The position numbers were made by a program, and so were the translations under genes. Of a stretch of DNA of 64,000 bases, positions 46,584 through 56,439 are shown in pieces. The stretch's first letter is position 1. Every line of letters starts with the position of its first letter. The notes under the pieces are model-generated. The model saw only the letters and a list, made by a program, of their open reading frames with translations. It had not been told where the DNA came from and did no database searches. This stretch comes from Cryptomeria japonica (Eukaryota > Streptophyta > Pinopsida > Cupressales > Cupressaceae): the NCBI RefSeq assembly GCF_030272615.1, contig NC_081410.1, forward strand, positions 139,602,849 through 139,666,848. Direction: 5' to 3'.

Positions 46584-46803
46584 GGCCTTCCTTCCTTCTT
46601 CTTCTTCTTCTTTCAGCATATTTTTTTATCTCTTTTTGGAGAGGAGGTTTTTCCCACTAGTTTTTCTCCTTTGTCTCTGTTCATAGAGATTTCATTGTAT
46701 TTGGCTACCTGATTAGGCCTTGTTGTCGGGACCCATCTTTCATGCTTTCAGTAGTTGTTCTAGGTTTTAGCTTCTCCCTAAGTATAGCTTAAGGGGGGGT
46801 GTT
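46584..46803 (+). other. N1 3' untranslated region and polypurine tract
   Basis: A T-rich stretch leads to the tract CTTAAGGGGGGG (about 46788-46799), directly before the LTR start. The bases GTGTT (46799-46803) are both the tract-LTR junction and the N2 target duplication. Confidence 0.85.
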
Positions 46804-48424
46804 TGATAGCTCAATGATGAACCATGAGTACCAAACTAGTACTGAGAGGGGGGGGGTGAATCAGTACAAACACAAATACAGTCCAAAACCAGTTTGACAG
46901 CAAATACCCCAAAGGACTAAGAAATAGGGATACCGATAAAACAGAGTGCAACCGGTAACATCCAGTACAGCTCAATCAGTCATGAACTGGTCACTCAATA
47001 AGCTACCCTCTTAGCTCAATACTACAATATCATTATATTCTCATGCATAAACAGGTAAACTTAACCATCAGATCTTCACAACAGTGAGTTCAATATGTTT
47101 TATAGACAGGCATAAAACATAGAACCTTCATATGCTTAACAGGTAAAACAAAGCATCACAAGACAAAAGCATTTCACATGACACACATATTTTTCACGTG
47201 GAAACCCAACTGGGAAAAACCACGGTGGGGATGAATACCCACAAGTTGCTTTTTGAACTCTTTAGAAGTCCGCTCTGTTAGGAGCCTTGTCTGGTTAAAG
47301 ACATTACAATAGGTTTTGCTAGGAACCGATCCTGTTAGGGATCACTCGGTTAAGGGATACCTGGTTAAGGGTTAAACTCGATAGGGTCACCTTGTTAGAG
47401 GATTTCAAGAACTCAATAGCTGAAAGGATCTCCTAAGCTCTATAGCTTCTTAGAACTCATTAGCCTCAAGTTACCTGGTTAAGGGATTTGAATCAAGCAT
47501 GTTATGACCACCCAATTTAAGGGATTTTGAATCAAGCCAGTTAAGGCTACCCTATTAGGGGATTTTGCAACTGTTGAAGTGGTTAGAGATCAACAGGAAT
47601 TACAATGACCTGTTAATAGCACTCAATGCTAATGCAGATCCATTCAGGCTCCTCTTTTCCTTCTGCACTTTCACTTTGCAGGTATCTCTTCTCTCCTTTG
47701 GTCTAGCAAGAATTACGTATCACTTCCCTTGGATACACACTCACAAATTTTGCCAACAACCTCAGAAAGAAACACAACATCAACCTTATAGGAAATATAC
47801 ACGTAGGTAGGAAAAACCCTAAACCTTAAACCTATTAGGTTAAGAAATTTAAACGGTTCAATCATGACCATTGAATCATATTGCATTAAATGCAACAATC
47901 TTGAATCAATCTCAATACATTCTCCATCATCCATTATCCATAGATTTCATAGCGGTTGATAATCCATCACACGTTATCACCGTTTGACAGACTTCGCACA
48001 TTCCCGAGGTAGATAGGAATAGTCATCTTCATGCAAGATCCTTCATGCACATAGAGCTTACATGGCAACACAATCTATCCTCCATCATACTACTAACTCA
48101 TCACACAAAGATCACCGATTAAGTCACACAGACTTGAGGTACTCTAACCAGAAATTCTGAAGTGGAAGCTACCTACCAACCGGTAGTCATACAATGCTTC
48201 CATGTGCCGGTTCCCATAACTATATGTCGGTTCACCTTGAACAAATATGCCGCTTCACTTTGGCATATAAACCGGTTCATACATATGTCGGTTCCTCTCT
48301 CTCTTCACCTATCACATGTGCCGATTCACACCATGTCTCATATTGACATCAATGATAACATACAATATCATTATGTCTTCTTGCCGGTTTACATAATGCC
48401 ATGCCGGTTCATGTAAGGCCAACA
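46804..48424 (-). repeat. N2 3' LTR (1621 bp)
   Basis: Plus-strand edges are TGATAGCTCAATG and GGCCAACA. It carries the conserved block AACCACGGTGGGGATG (about 47217) and the U5-end hairpin GTACTGA (46839-46845) with TCAGTAC (46861-46867). It retains about 384 bp (about 47923-48306) that the other LTR lacks. Confidence 0.93.
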
Positions 48425-48543
48425 ATCTCCCCCTTTGGCATTGATGGCAATATACAAAAGATATCTTCTCTACTTCACATCTTCTCCCCATTTGCTATAG
48501 ATATCTTTTCACTTCACTCCTTCTCCCCCTTTGACAACAATGC
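48425..48543 (-). other. N2 polypurine tract and second PPT-like motif
   Basis: On minus, GCCATCAATGCCAAAGGGGG then AGAT (48425-48450) abuts the LTR. A second motif, TTGTTGTCAAAGGGGGAGAA, lies at 48521-48540. Confidence 0.85.
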
Positions 48544-48667
48544 CAAAGTGGAGGTACAATCATCACTATTTCATCATGTTGCTCCCCTTGAGGAGTAGCA
48601 TCCTTCAACACACCAATCAACCAAAAATTTGTCTTTCCAGTACCTGACTGATGTGGAACAATCACTT

Positions 48668-50276
48668 TTAGTTCACCTCCTGAAGGGGAAATACCCCCAA
48701 TTCACCTCTCAAATGCACAAATGTTGTCTTTGGGAGAGGCTTGGTGAATATGTCTGTAACTACTCCTTACTGGACACATGCTCCAGTGCAATCTCTTTAT
48801 TCTGGACCTTTTCCCTCAAGAAATGATACTTAAGCTCAAAATGCTTGGTTCTAGAATGTAAAACCGGATTCTTTGATATATTGATAGCACTTGTGTTATC
48901 ACAAAATATGCTTACCAGTTCAAATATAGGGATCTTGAAGCCTTCCAGTACATGCTTCATCCAGATTGTCTAAGTGCAGTTCATGAAAGCTACAACATAC
49001 TCTGCTCCTACTATAGACTGAGAGATACAACTCTGCTTTTTACTCATCCATGAGACTAGTCTACCATCGAGAAAGAATGCACCACCGATTGTGCTTTTCC
49101 GGTCATCCACATTACCTGCCCAATCAGCATCTGTGAACACTTTCAGATTGAAATTATTGTTGTACGGGTACCACAATCCATAGTCAACTGTTCCCTTCAA
49201 ATACCTAAGAATCTGCTTGACTGCAATCAAGTGAGATTCTCTTGGACTCTTTTGGAATCTTGCAGTAATGCCAACTGCATGTGCAATATCCAGTCTGCTA
49301 TGTACTACATAATGCAGCTTACCAATCATTGATCGGTATTCCTTCTCATCAACTAGTGCAGAATCATCCTCTTTTGTCAATTTGCAACTGGTCACCATCG
49401 GTGTACCAACTGGTTTGCTATCTTCCATGCCAAAAGTCTTCAACACCTCTTTGACATATTTGGACTGAGTGATGAAGATTCCATCTTCCATCTGTTGGAT
49501 CTACAGTCCAATGAAGAACTTAATCTCCCCTATGAGTGACATCTCAAACTCTTTCTTCATCTCATCAGCAAACTCATGACTCATCTTGTCATTTCCACCA
49601 AAGATGATGTCATCAACAAAAACTTCACAGATCAAGATCTGATCTCCTTCAGACTTCAAGTAGATATTGCTATCTTCACTTGTTCTCAAAAATCCAATCT
49701 TCACAAGATGGGAATGTAGGCGCTCATACCATGCCCTAGGTGCTTGCTTTAGACTATATAATGCTTTATGTAGCCTACATACCATGTCACTATCTTCAGA
49801 TAGGGCAAACCCATCTGGTTGCTCAATATACACCTCCTCTTCAAGTACACCATTTAGGAATGTAGATTTTACATCCATTTGATATACCTTGAACCTCTTA
49901 AAAGCTGCATATGCAAGAAGCATACGAACTCCTTCCAATCTGGCTACAGGAGCAAAGGTTTCCCATAGTCTTGTCCTTCTTCTTGAGCATATCCTTTGCA
50001 TACCAATCTGGCTTTATTCCTAATCACTGTGTCATCCTCATTCAACTTATTTCTGAACACCCATTAGGTGCCAATGACATTTTTATGCTCTGGTCTAGGT
50101 ACCAAGGACCATGTACCATTTTTCTCTATCTGGTCAAGTTCTTCTTCCATTGCCTTGATCCAGTCTTCATCTTTATGAGCCTCTTTGAATGACTTAGGCT
50201 CAAATTCAGAGATCATACATGAGTTTTCTCTAATCTTTCTTCTAGTAAGGATTCCTGCATCCTTATCACCTATGAT
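48668..50276 (-). pseudogene. N2 reverse transcriptase and RNase H, broken
   Basis: Read on minus from about 50276: [24 protein letters not shown]-stop-WVFRNKL, [11 protein letters not shown], then a one-base deletion near 49962. It resumes with [52 protein letters not shown] and the catalytic [13 protein letters not shown] replaces Gln in FIGL-Q-IQQM and in NCT-Q-TIWM. RNase H is DADWAGNVDDRKSTIGGAFF, then FCDNTSAINISKNPV and the tail TDIFTKPLPK. The TAA at 48668-48670 ends it. Confidence 0.93.
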
Positions 50277-51251
50277 CTACTTGGGATCATGATTCAACTT
50301 GACATACCGAGGAATGGTCTTAACTGGTTCTTCTTGCTTTTCTTCTTTATCCTCATCTTCATCAGTATCAACATTTACCGGTTCAGAAACACTGTTACTA
50401 GTACTCGGTTGACTGATAACCGGTTCCCAGAAGGTTGCAACCAATTCATTTATAGCTTGCTCACTGCCGGTTTCCTCAGTCTTCTCAGAGGATTCATCAA
50501 CTTTTACATTGATGCTTTCCATAATTCTCTAAGTCCTATTGTTGTAGCACTTGAAAGCTTTACTCTTGGTGGAATATCCTAGAAATATTCCCTCATCATA
50601 TTTAGCTTCAAATTTGCCCTGATGTTCACTCCTCTTGATGTAACATTTGCTACCAAATACCTTAAAGTAGTTAACCATAGGTGTCTTACCGGTCCAATAC
50701 TCATAAGGAGTTTTGTCCTTACCCTTTTTGATGAGTACCCGGTTCATAGTGTAGACTGCAGTGCTCACCGCTTCTCTCCAAAAGGTGTGAGCTACCTTTC
50801 CTTGAATCAACATGGTTCTAGCTGCTTCAACCACCGTCTAGTTATTCCTCTCTACTAGGCCATTCTGTTGTGGAGTCCGAGGGGCAAACAATTGTCTCTT
50901 GATGCCAAATTCTTCAGAATACTTGTTGAATTCACCGGAAGTGAATTCCCCTCCTTGATCAGTTCTGAGACACTTGATCCTCTTGTCGCTTTCCTTCTCC
51001 ACTAATGCTCTGAAAGTTTTGAATTTCACAAAGGCTTCAGAATTGTCTTTCAAGAATGTGACCCACATCATTCTTGAGCAGTCATCAGTGACAATCATGA
51101 AGTACCTATCACCCTCCACACTTCTAGTTTTCATAGGACCACATAAATCAGTATGCACAAGATCAAGCAAGTTGTCAATAGTGAAAGATTTACCTTTAAA
51201 GGTTGAGGAAGAAATTTTCCCCAATTAACACTCTCTGCATAAGTTATTGTC
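50277..51251 (-). pseudogene. N2 integrase (part after the N3 insertion)
   Basis: The frame resumes at the N3 site as NLCREC-stop-LGK (TAA for expected Gln), then LVHTDLCGPMKTRSVEGDRY, VTDDCSRMMWVTFLKD and RTDQGGEFTSGEF. The motif FAPRTPQQNGLVERNN is intact before a TAG. The C-terminal part reads FWREAVSTAVYTMNRV, YFKVFGSKCYIKRSEH and FLGYSTKSKAFKCYNNR, then an acidic linker (DTDEDEDKEEKQEEP). The other half is at 57500-57650. Confidence 0.92.
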
Positions 51252-52313
51252 TGTTGGTATTTTGGTATGGTTTTGTCATTGATGTCAACACCTGCTAAAT
51301 ACACCTACTTTGGAGATCCAACAACATTCACCGGCAATCAGTAAACTATTCAAACAATCACCGGTATATGGTTAACTGGCAGGATATAATGTTCATCAGT
51401 ACTTGTAATGACATGGAAGACACTTGATAATGTCGAAGACATCATGTGGACACTTTTCCTTGAAGTAATATCATTGGTATATTCTTATTTGCATATTTGC
51501 TTTTATTGATAAATAGGTCCAGGTTATCTAGGGTTACACCGGCAAGTTTATCTTTTCCAGATCAGCATGGCATGCTATGGAGATGATTTATTATTGTTAT
51601 AAAAGCATTAAGCCAACATGTTTAATCAGTTATTGCATCAAATATTGTATTATTTGTAAAATGTTTTATTGTAATATCTTGTAGAGACGACCTACTAAAA
51701 TTGGTCTTAGGGTATGGTATAAATGTAAGATCTTATTTGTAAGATCAAATGTGGAATGCAAAAAAAGATTTAAGGAAGGATATATGTGAGATCAAGTAGA
51801 GATATACATGAAGACATCATTTGAAGGTGAAGTTAGGTTTTTGTAGAAGCATATCAGCATTACACTGGTACTGAATCCAGCATATGAAAATGTTATTTTG
51901 TGCAGTACATTCTCATTGGATTTAACCATCCAATTGTAGTCAGTGTGACTCCCATTTGTGTTTGAGCAGTGAGCTCTAGGCTGTTGGCCTTTCTGCATGT
52001 GCAGACCCCTCTTTGTACACTTACTATCTGCAGTAGTATCATTTGATTGTGGGTAAGGTTTCACACTATGGTTTTTCCCCTTACAGGCTTTCCACGTACA
52101 AATATTTGTGTCATGTGTTGTGGTTGACTTTGTGCTTATGTTTCATGCATTAATTCTTACCGGTACAACATTTCCTGTTAACACTATTTACCGGCACATT
52201 TAACTGTCTTACTGGTATTAAGCATTAAGTTGGTTAATAAGATTTTGGTTTGAATTTATTAGACAACTGATTCACCCCCCCCCCCCCCCTCTCAGTTGTC
52301 CCTGGGACCTACA
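51252..52313 (+). repeat. N3 5' LTR
   Basis: TGTTGGTATTTTGG to GGGACCTACA, 1062 bp. The TATA box (TATAAAT) is at 51718-51724. The U5-end hairpin is GACAACTGA (52262-52270) with TCAGTTGTC (52292-52300) around a loop with 15 C; the 3' LTR has ten. Confidence 0.95.
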
Positions 52314-52315
52314 AT

Positions 52316-52327
52316 TGGTATCAGAGC
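52316..52327 (+). other. N3 primer-binding site
   Basis: TGGTATCAGAGC, an exact complement of the initiator tRNA-Met 3' end. Confidence 0.94.
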
Positions 52328-52372
52328 CTGGTCCTCTTTTTTTACAGAAGTTTAACAACTTGAGGAGATGTA

Positions 52373-53797
52373 ATGTCTACTAATTATTTCAGAAAGGATA
52401 GTCCTAAACTTGATGGAACCAACTATGGAATATGGAAAATCAGAATGGAAACACATCTGAATTGCATTGGTAAAGACATTTGGGAAGTTACTAAGAATGG
52501 TTATACTGTTGTTGTAGCTAGTCAACCTACTCCTATTACTTTAGCTAAAGATGAAGAAAATGATTGCAAAGCAAGAGAAGCACTTTTGAGCGCATTATCA
52601 GATCAACAAATCATGGGATTATCAAATAGATCTACTACAAAAGCTATTTGGGATCATTTGGAAACACTGAATGAAGGGGATTCCACAGTCAAAATTGCAA
52701 AACTTGAAAGCTTCCGAGTCAGGTATGAACATCTGAAAATGGAAGAAGATGAAAGAATTTTTGCTTTTATGGAAAGAGTAAATGAAATTGTTTTAGGTAT
52801 CAAATGTTGTGGAGAAACCTTGAGTGAAGATGAGATTGTTTCAAAAATCTTAAGAGGTTTGCCACCAGCATATAAAATGAAGGTTACTGCTATTAATGAG
52901 TTGAGAACAATGCCTAATACATTAGTAACTAGGGATACATTGATTGGAAAACTTTCAGCTTTTGAAATTGAGGAATTTGGTCCTGTTGCTACTATAAAAA
53001 CTGATTTGGCCTTCAAAGAATCAACATCATCTGCTCCATCTTTTGACAAATCAGACTGGAGAGCCTTTTATGCAAGAGAACTTGAAGAAACTAGGAAGGA
53101 GAATGAAGAGCTTGAAGAACTTGAAGCACTATTTGCAAGAAAAATTCCAAAAGGTCCAATTGGAAGTAAGTATGAAGGTAAAGCACCCTTTAAATGTTTC
53201 AACTGCAATAAGATTGGTCATATGGCTTCAAGATGCCCTGATAGACATGCTAGACTAAGAGAAGAAGCTAGAAGGACATACAAACCTAATCCTAAATATC
53301 AGAGATACAGATTTAAGAAAAACAAAGATAAATCTTGTTACATTGCTGATGAAGGTGTGACTGATGATTCTGATGAGGATCCAGTAGACAACAGATGGGT
53401 CTTTGTTGCTATAACAAAAGATCAACCGGTACCTATTGCTCAATCGGTAGAACAAGCCCTAGCAGCTAAAGTTGAATCAAAGGATGAATGGATTATTGAC
53501 TTGGGATGCTCACATCACATGACTGGAGACAAAGGCCAATTCTTGAACTTTCAAGAATACAATGGAGGTTTAGTAAGATTCAGAGATGACAAATACTATT
53601 CAATCAAAGGTAAGGGTTCAATATCTCTTGATGGTAAACATAACATTGACAATGTTTACTATGTTGAAGGATTAAAACATAATCTTTTAAGTGTTGGTCA
53701 ATTAGTTGAGAAAGGTTTTCAGTTACAATTTAAAAAAAGAAAATGCAAAATCATGAATAGAACTAGTTTGGAAATTGCAACCGGTTTATCAGACTAG
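52373..53797 (+). CDS. N3 gag and protease, open frame (474 aa)
   Basis: The longest intact gag here. It begins MSTNYFRKDSPKLDGTNYGI and shows WKIRMETHLNCIGKDIWEV, IMGLSNRSTTKAIWDHLETL, then FMERVNEIVLGIKCC. The CCHC knuckle is complete: CFNCNKIGHMASRC at about residues 276-289. The protease motif reads WIIDLGCSHHMTGD: the active-site Ser of DSG is Leu (TCG to TTG, a C-to-T change at CG), so protease should be inactive. It ends at a stop caused by one extra base near 53787 (ATGLSD against AVGNQSKGN in N0), so the fusion to integrase is lost. Confidence 0.92.
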   Translation: MSTNYFRKDSPKLDGTNYGIWKIRMETHLNCIGKDIWEVTKNGYTVVVASQPTPITLAKDEENDCKAREALLSALSDQQIMGLSNRSTTKAIWDHLETLNEGDSTVKIAKLESFRVRYEHLKMEEDERIFAFMERVNEIVLGIKCCGETLSEDEIVSKILRGLPPAYKMKVTAINELRTMPNTLVTRDTLIGKLSAFEIEEFGPVATIKTDLAFKESTSSAPSFDKSDWRAFYARELEETRKENEELEELEALFARKIPKGPIGSKYEGKAPFKCFNCNKIGHMASRCPDRHARLREEARRTYKPNPKYQRYRFKKNKDKSCYIADEGVTDDSDEDPVDNRWVFVAITKDQPVPIAQSVEQALAAKVESKDEWIIDLGCSHHMTGDKGQFLNFQEYNGGLVRFRDDKYYSIKGKGSISLDGKHNIDNVYYVEGLKHNLLSVGQLVEKGFQLQFKKRKCKIMNRTSLEIATGLSD

Positions 53798-54485
53798 AGG
53801 TAATATCTTTCATTTGAATAACAGTGAAAAGGCATGCTTAATTGCACATATAGATGAAAGTTGGCTATGGCATAAAAGACTATGTCATGTAAATTTTGAT
53901 TGCATGGTAAAAATCAGTACTTCTAAGGTAGTTAGAGATCTACCTAAAATTTTGAAACCTCAGAATACAATTTGCAAGGAATATCAATTTGGAAAACAAG
54001 TTAGAACTAGTTTCAAAAGTATTCTAGAAAAATCCAATAATGCTCTTAATTTAATTAACACTGATTTATGTGGTCCGGCTAGAACTAAAAGCTTACAAGG
54101 TGATAGATATTTCATGCTAATTATTGATGATTATTCTAGAATGTATTGGGTTACTTTTCTCAGAGAAAAATCAGAAGCACTTGGGAAGTTCAAACTATTC
54201 AAAGCAATGGTTGAAAATGAAACCGGTAAGAAAATTAAATGTTTAAGATCAGATCAAGGAGGAGAATTCACATCTAGAGATTTTAATACATTCTATGAAA
54301 TAAATGGAATCAAAAGATAGTTATCAGCACCTCGGACACCACAACAGAATGGAGTTGTTGAAAGGAAAAATAGAACTATTTTGGATGCCATAGTAATTGA
54401 AGAACAACAATAGACTAAGACACCCCGATATGTAAGACTGAATCATTCTGAAGATGAGATAATTGGAAGCAAATTTAAAGGAGTC
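53788..54485 (+). pseudogene. N3 integrase with an internal deletion
   Basis: The frame shown from 53775 includes GNIFHLNNSEKACLIAHIDE, LWHKRLCHVNFDCMVK, ICKEYQFGKQVRTSF (first Cys pair partly lost), LINTDLCGPARTKSLQGDRY, IIDDYSRMYWVTFLREKSE and LRSDQGGEFTSRDF. TAG replaces Gln at GIKR-Q-LSAP (54318-54320). The sequence then jumps from ERKNRTILDA to IVIEEQQ: about 455 bp present in N0 (62158-62615), encoding the C-terminal integrase region, are missing. The deletion keeps the frame. A second TAG follows EEQQ. Confidence 0.92.
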
Positions 54486-56072
54486 ATGACAAGAGGAAGA
54501 TTGACAAATGAAGAGGTATGTTTTATTTCTCAAATTGAACCATTATCTATCAATGAGGCATGTGAAGATAAATTCTGGATTAAAGCTATGGAAGAAGAAT
54601 TAGGACAAATTGAGAAAAATAATACTTGGACATTAGTTCCCCGACCTGAAAATAAAAATATAATTGGAACCAAATGGGTATTTAGAAACAAACTCAATGA
54701 AGATGGTAAGGTTGTCAGGAATAAAGCAAGACTAGTGTGTAAGGGATATTCTCAGAAAGAAGGAGTTGATTACAATGAAACCTTTGCACTGGTAGCCAAA
54801 ATTGAGGCAGTTAGATTATTCTTGGCCTTTGCAACTCACAAGGATTACAAAGTTTATCAAATGGATATTAAATGTGCATTTTTGAATGGAGATCTTGAAG
54901 AGGAAGTCTATATTGAACAACCTGATGGATTTTCTTTGACAGATAACAATGATATGGTTTGCAGATTAAGAAAAGCTCTGTATGTACTAAAACAAGCTCC
55001 AAGAGCCTGGTATGCAAGATTGGATAAGTATCTTTTAAAAATTGGTTTTACTAAAGGAAATGCAGATAGCAATTTATATTACAAAGTAACTAATGATGAC
55101 ATTTTGATTATGGAAGTATTTGTTGATGATATAATCTTTGGAGGAGAAGATGGATTATGCAAAGAATTTTCTCTTAAAATGCAGCATGAATTTGAAATGT
55201 CTATGATTGGAGAAATAAAATTCTTTTTAGGATTGCAGATTTTACAGACTGATAAAGGCATATTTTTGAGTCAATCTAAGTACTTGAAAGAACTACTCAA
55301 GAAATTTGGGATGGATAACTCTAAACCGGTAAGCACACCTATGACTACAAATGACAAATTATCTCAAAGGGATGAATCTACACCTGTTAATCCAACTAGA
55401 TACAAATCTATGATAGGAGGTTTACTGTATTTGACACAAACCAGACCTGATTTTATGAATACAGTATGTATAGTTTCTAGATTTCAGAGTAATCCCAAGG
55501 AAAATCATGAATCAGCAGTAAAAAAGATTTTTCAGTACTTACAAGGCACAACAAATCTTGGATTATGGTATCCTAAAGATGAAAATTTTGATCTATATGC
55601 ATACACAGATGCAAATTGGGCAGGAGATGTGGATGATAGAAAGAGCACCACTGGAGGAGCATTCTTTCTTGGAAAGAGATTAGTTTCTTGGTTAAGTAAG
55701 AAACAGAGTTGTACATCTTTATCAACAGCAGAATCAGAATATGTTGCAGCAGCAACAAACTGTACACAGGTACTTTGGCTTAAGCAAATGTTGAAAGACA
55801 TAAAGGTTAAATGCAAGGAACCTATTACTATATATTGTGATAACACTGCAGCAATTGATATATCTAAGAATCCAATATTACATTCTAAAACAAAACATGT
55901 TTCTATCAAACTGAATTTTCTAAGGGAAAAAGTTGAAGAAAAAGAAATAAAACTGGTTTATGTGAATACTAAAGAACAACTTACAGATATTTTTACAAAA
56001 CCTTTGCCTAAGGAAACTTCTGAGTATCTTAGAGATCAGCTCGGAGTCTTACCTCCACTGGTAGAAACTTAG
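54486..56072 (+). CDS. N3 reverse transcriptase and RNase H, open frame (528 aa)
   Basis: The only uninterrupted RT-RNase H in the window; the first Met is internal to pol and not a natural start. [77 protein letters not shown], catalytic [13 protein letters not shown] (about residues 212-224). RNase H: YTDANWAGDVDDRKSTTGGA, STAESEYVAAATNC, YCDNTAAIDISKNPI, then EQLTDIFTKPLPKETSEYL. All key acidic residues are present. The domains could fold, but gag-pol fusion and integrase are broken. Confidence 0.95.
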   Translation: MTRGRLTNEEVCFISQIEPLSINEACEDKFWIKAMEEELGQIEKNNTWTLVPRPENKNIIGTKWVFRNKLNEDGKVVRNKARLVCKGYSQKEGVDYNETFALVAKIEAVRLFLAFATHKDYKVYQMDIKCAFLNGDLEEEVYIEQPDGFSLTDNNDMVCRLRKALYVLKQAPRAWYARLDKYLLKIGFTKGNADSNLYYKVTNDDILIMEVFVDDIIFGGEDGLCKEFSLKMQHEFEMSMIGEIKFFLGLQILQTDKGIFLSQSKYLKELLKKFGMDNSKPVSTPMTTNDKLSQRDESTPVNPTRYKSMIGGLLYLTQTRPDFMNTVCIVSRFQSNPKENHESAVKKIFQYLQGTTNLGLWYPKDENFDLYAYTDANWAGDVDDRKSTTGGAFFLGKRLVSWLSKKQSCTSLSTAESEYVAAATNCTQVLWLKQMLKDIKVKCKEPITIYCDNTAAIDISKNPILHSKTKHVSIKLNFLREKVEEKEIKLVYVNTKEQLTDIFTKPLPKETSEYLRDQLGVLPPLVET

Positions 56073-56228
56073 ACAATTGATGATTGTCATCAACCGGCAG
56101 AATTAAATGGACAAATCTTTTATTCCGGTATTTGATGAGGAAGCTACTTCTCAGGTGGAGTAGTTGGTATATTGAATTGGTTGGTATTTTGTATGAACTT
56201 GACCTTTTTGTGACTTTGGCATTTGATG

Positions 56229-56439
56229 TCAAAGGGGGAGAGATTTATGGAAAAACATTAAGGAAAAATATATGGAAAAATGTATTATCTTTTTGAGGAG
56301 AGATTGGTATTGTAAATAAATCTTTGTATAAGCACATATTACTCCCAAGGGGAGAATTGGTTTTTGTACTTGGCATTTCTATTTTGGCACTTTGATGGTT
56401 TTTCCATCTTGTGTTGCTATCAATGCCAAAGGGGGAGAT
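56229..56439 (+). other. N3 twin polypurine motifs
   Basis: The first motif, TTTGATGTCAAAGGGGGAGA, is at 56223-56242. The second, ATCAATGCCAAAGGGGGAGA (about 56419-56438), touches the LTR. They are about 200 bp apart. The second is the functional tract by position. Confidence 0.88.
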
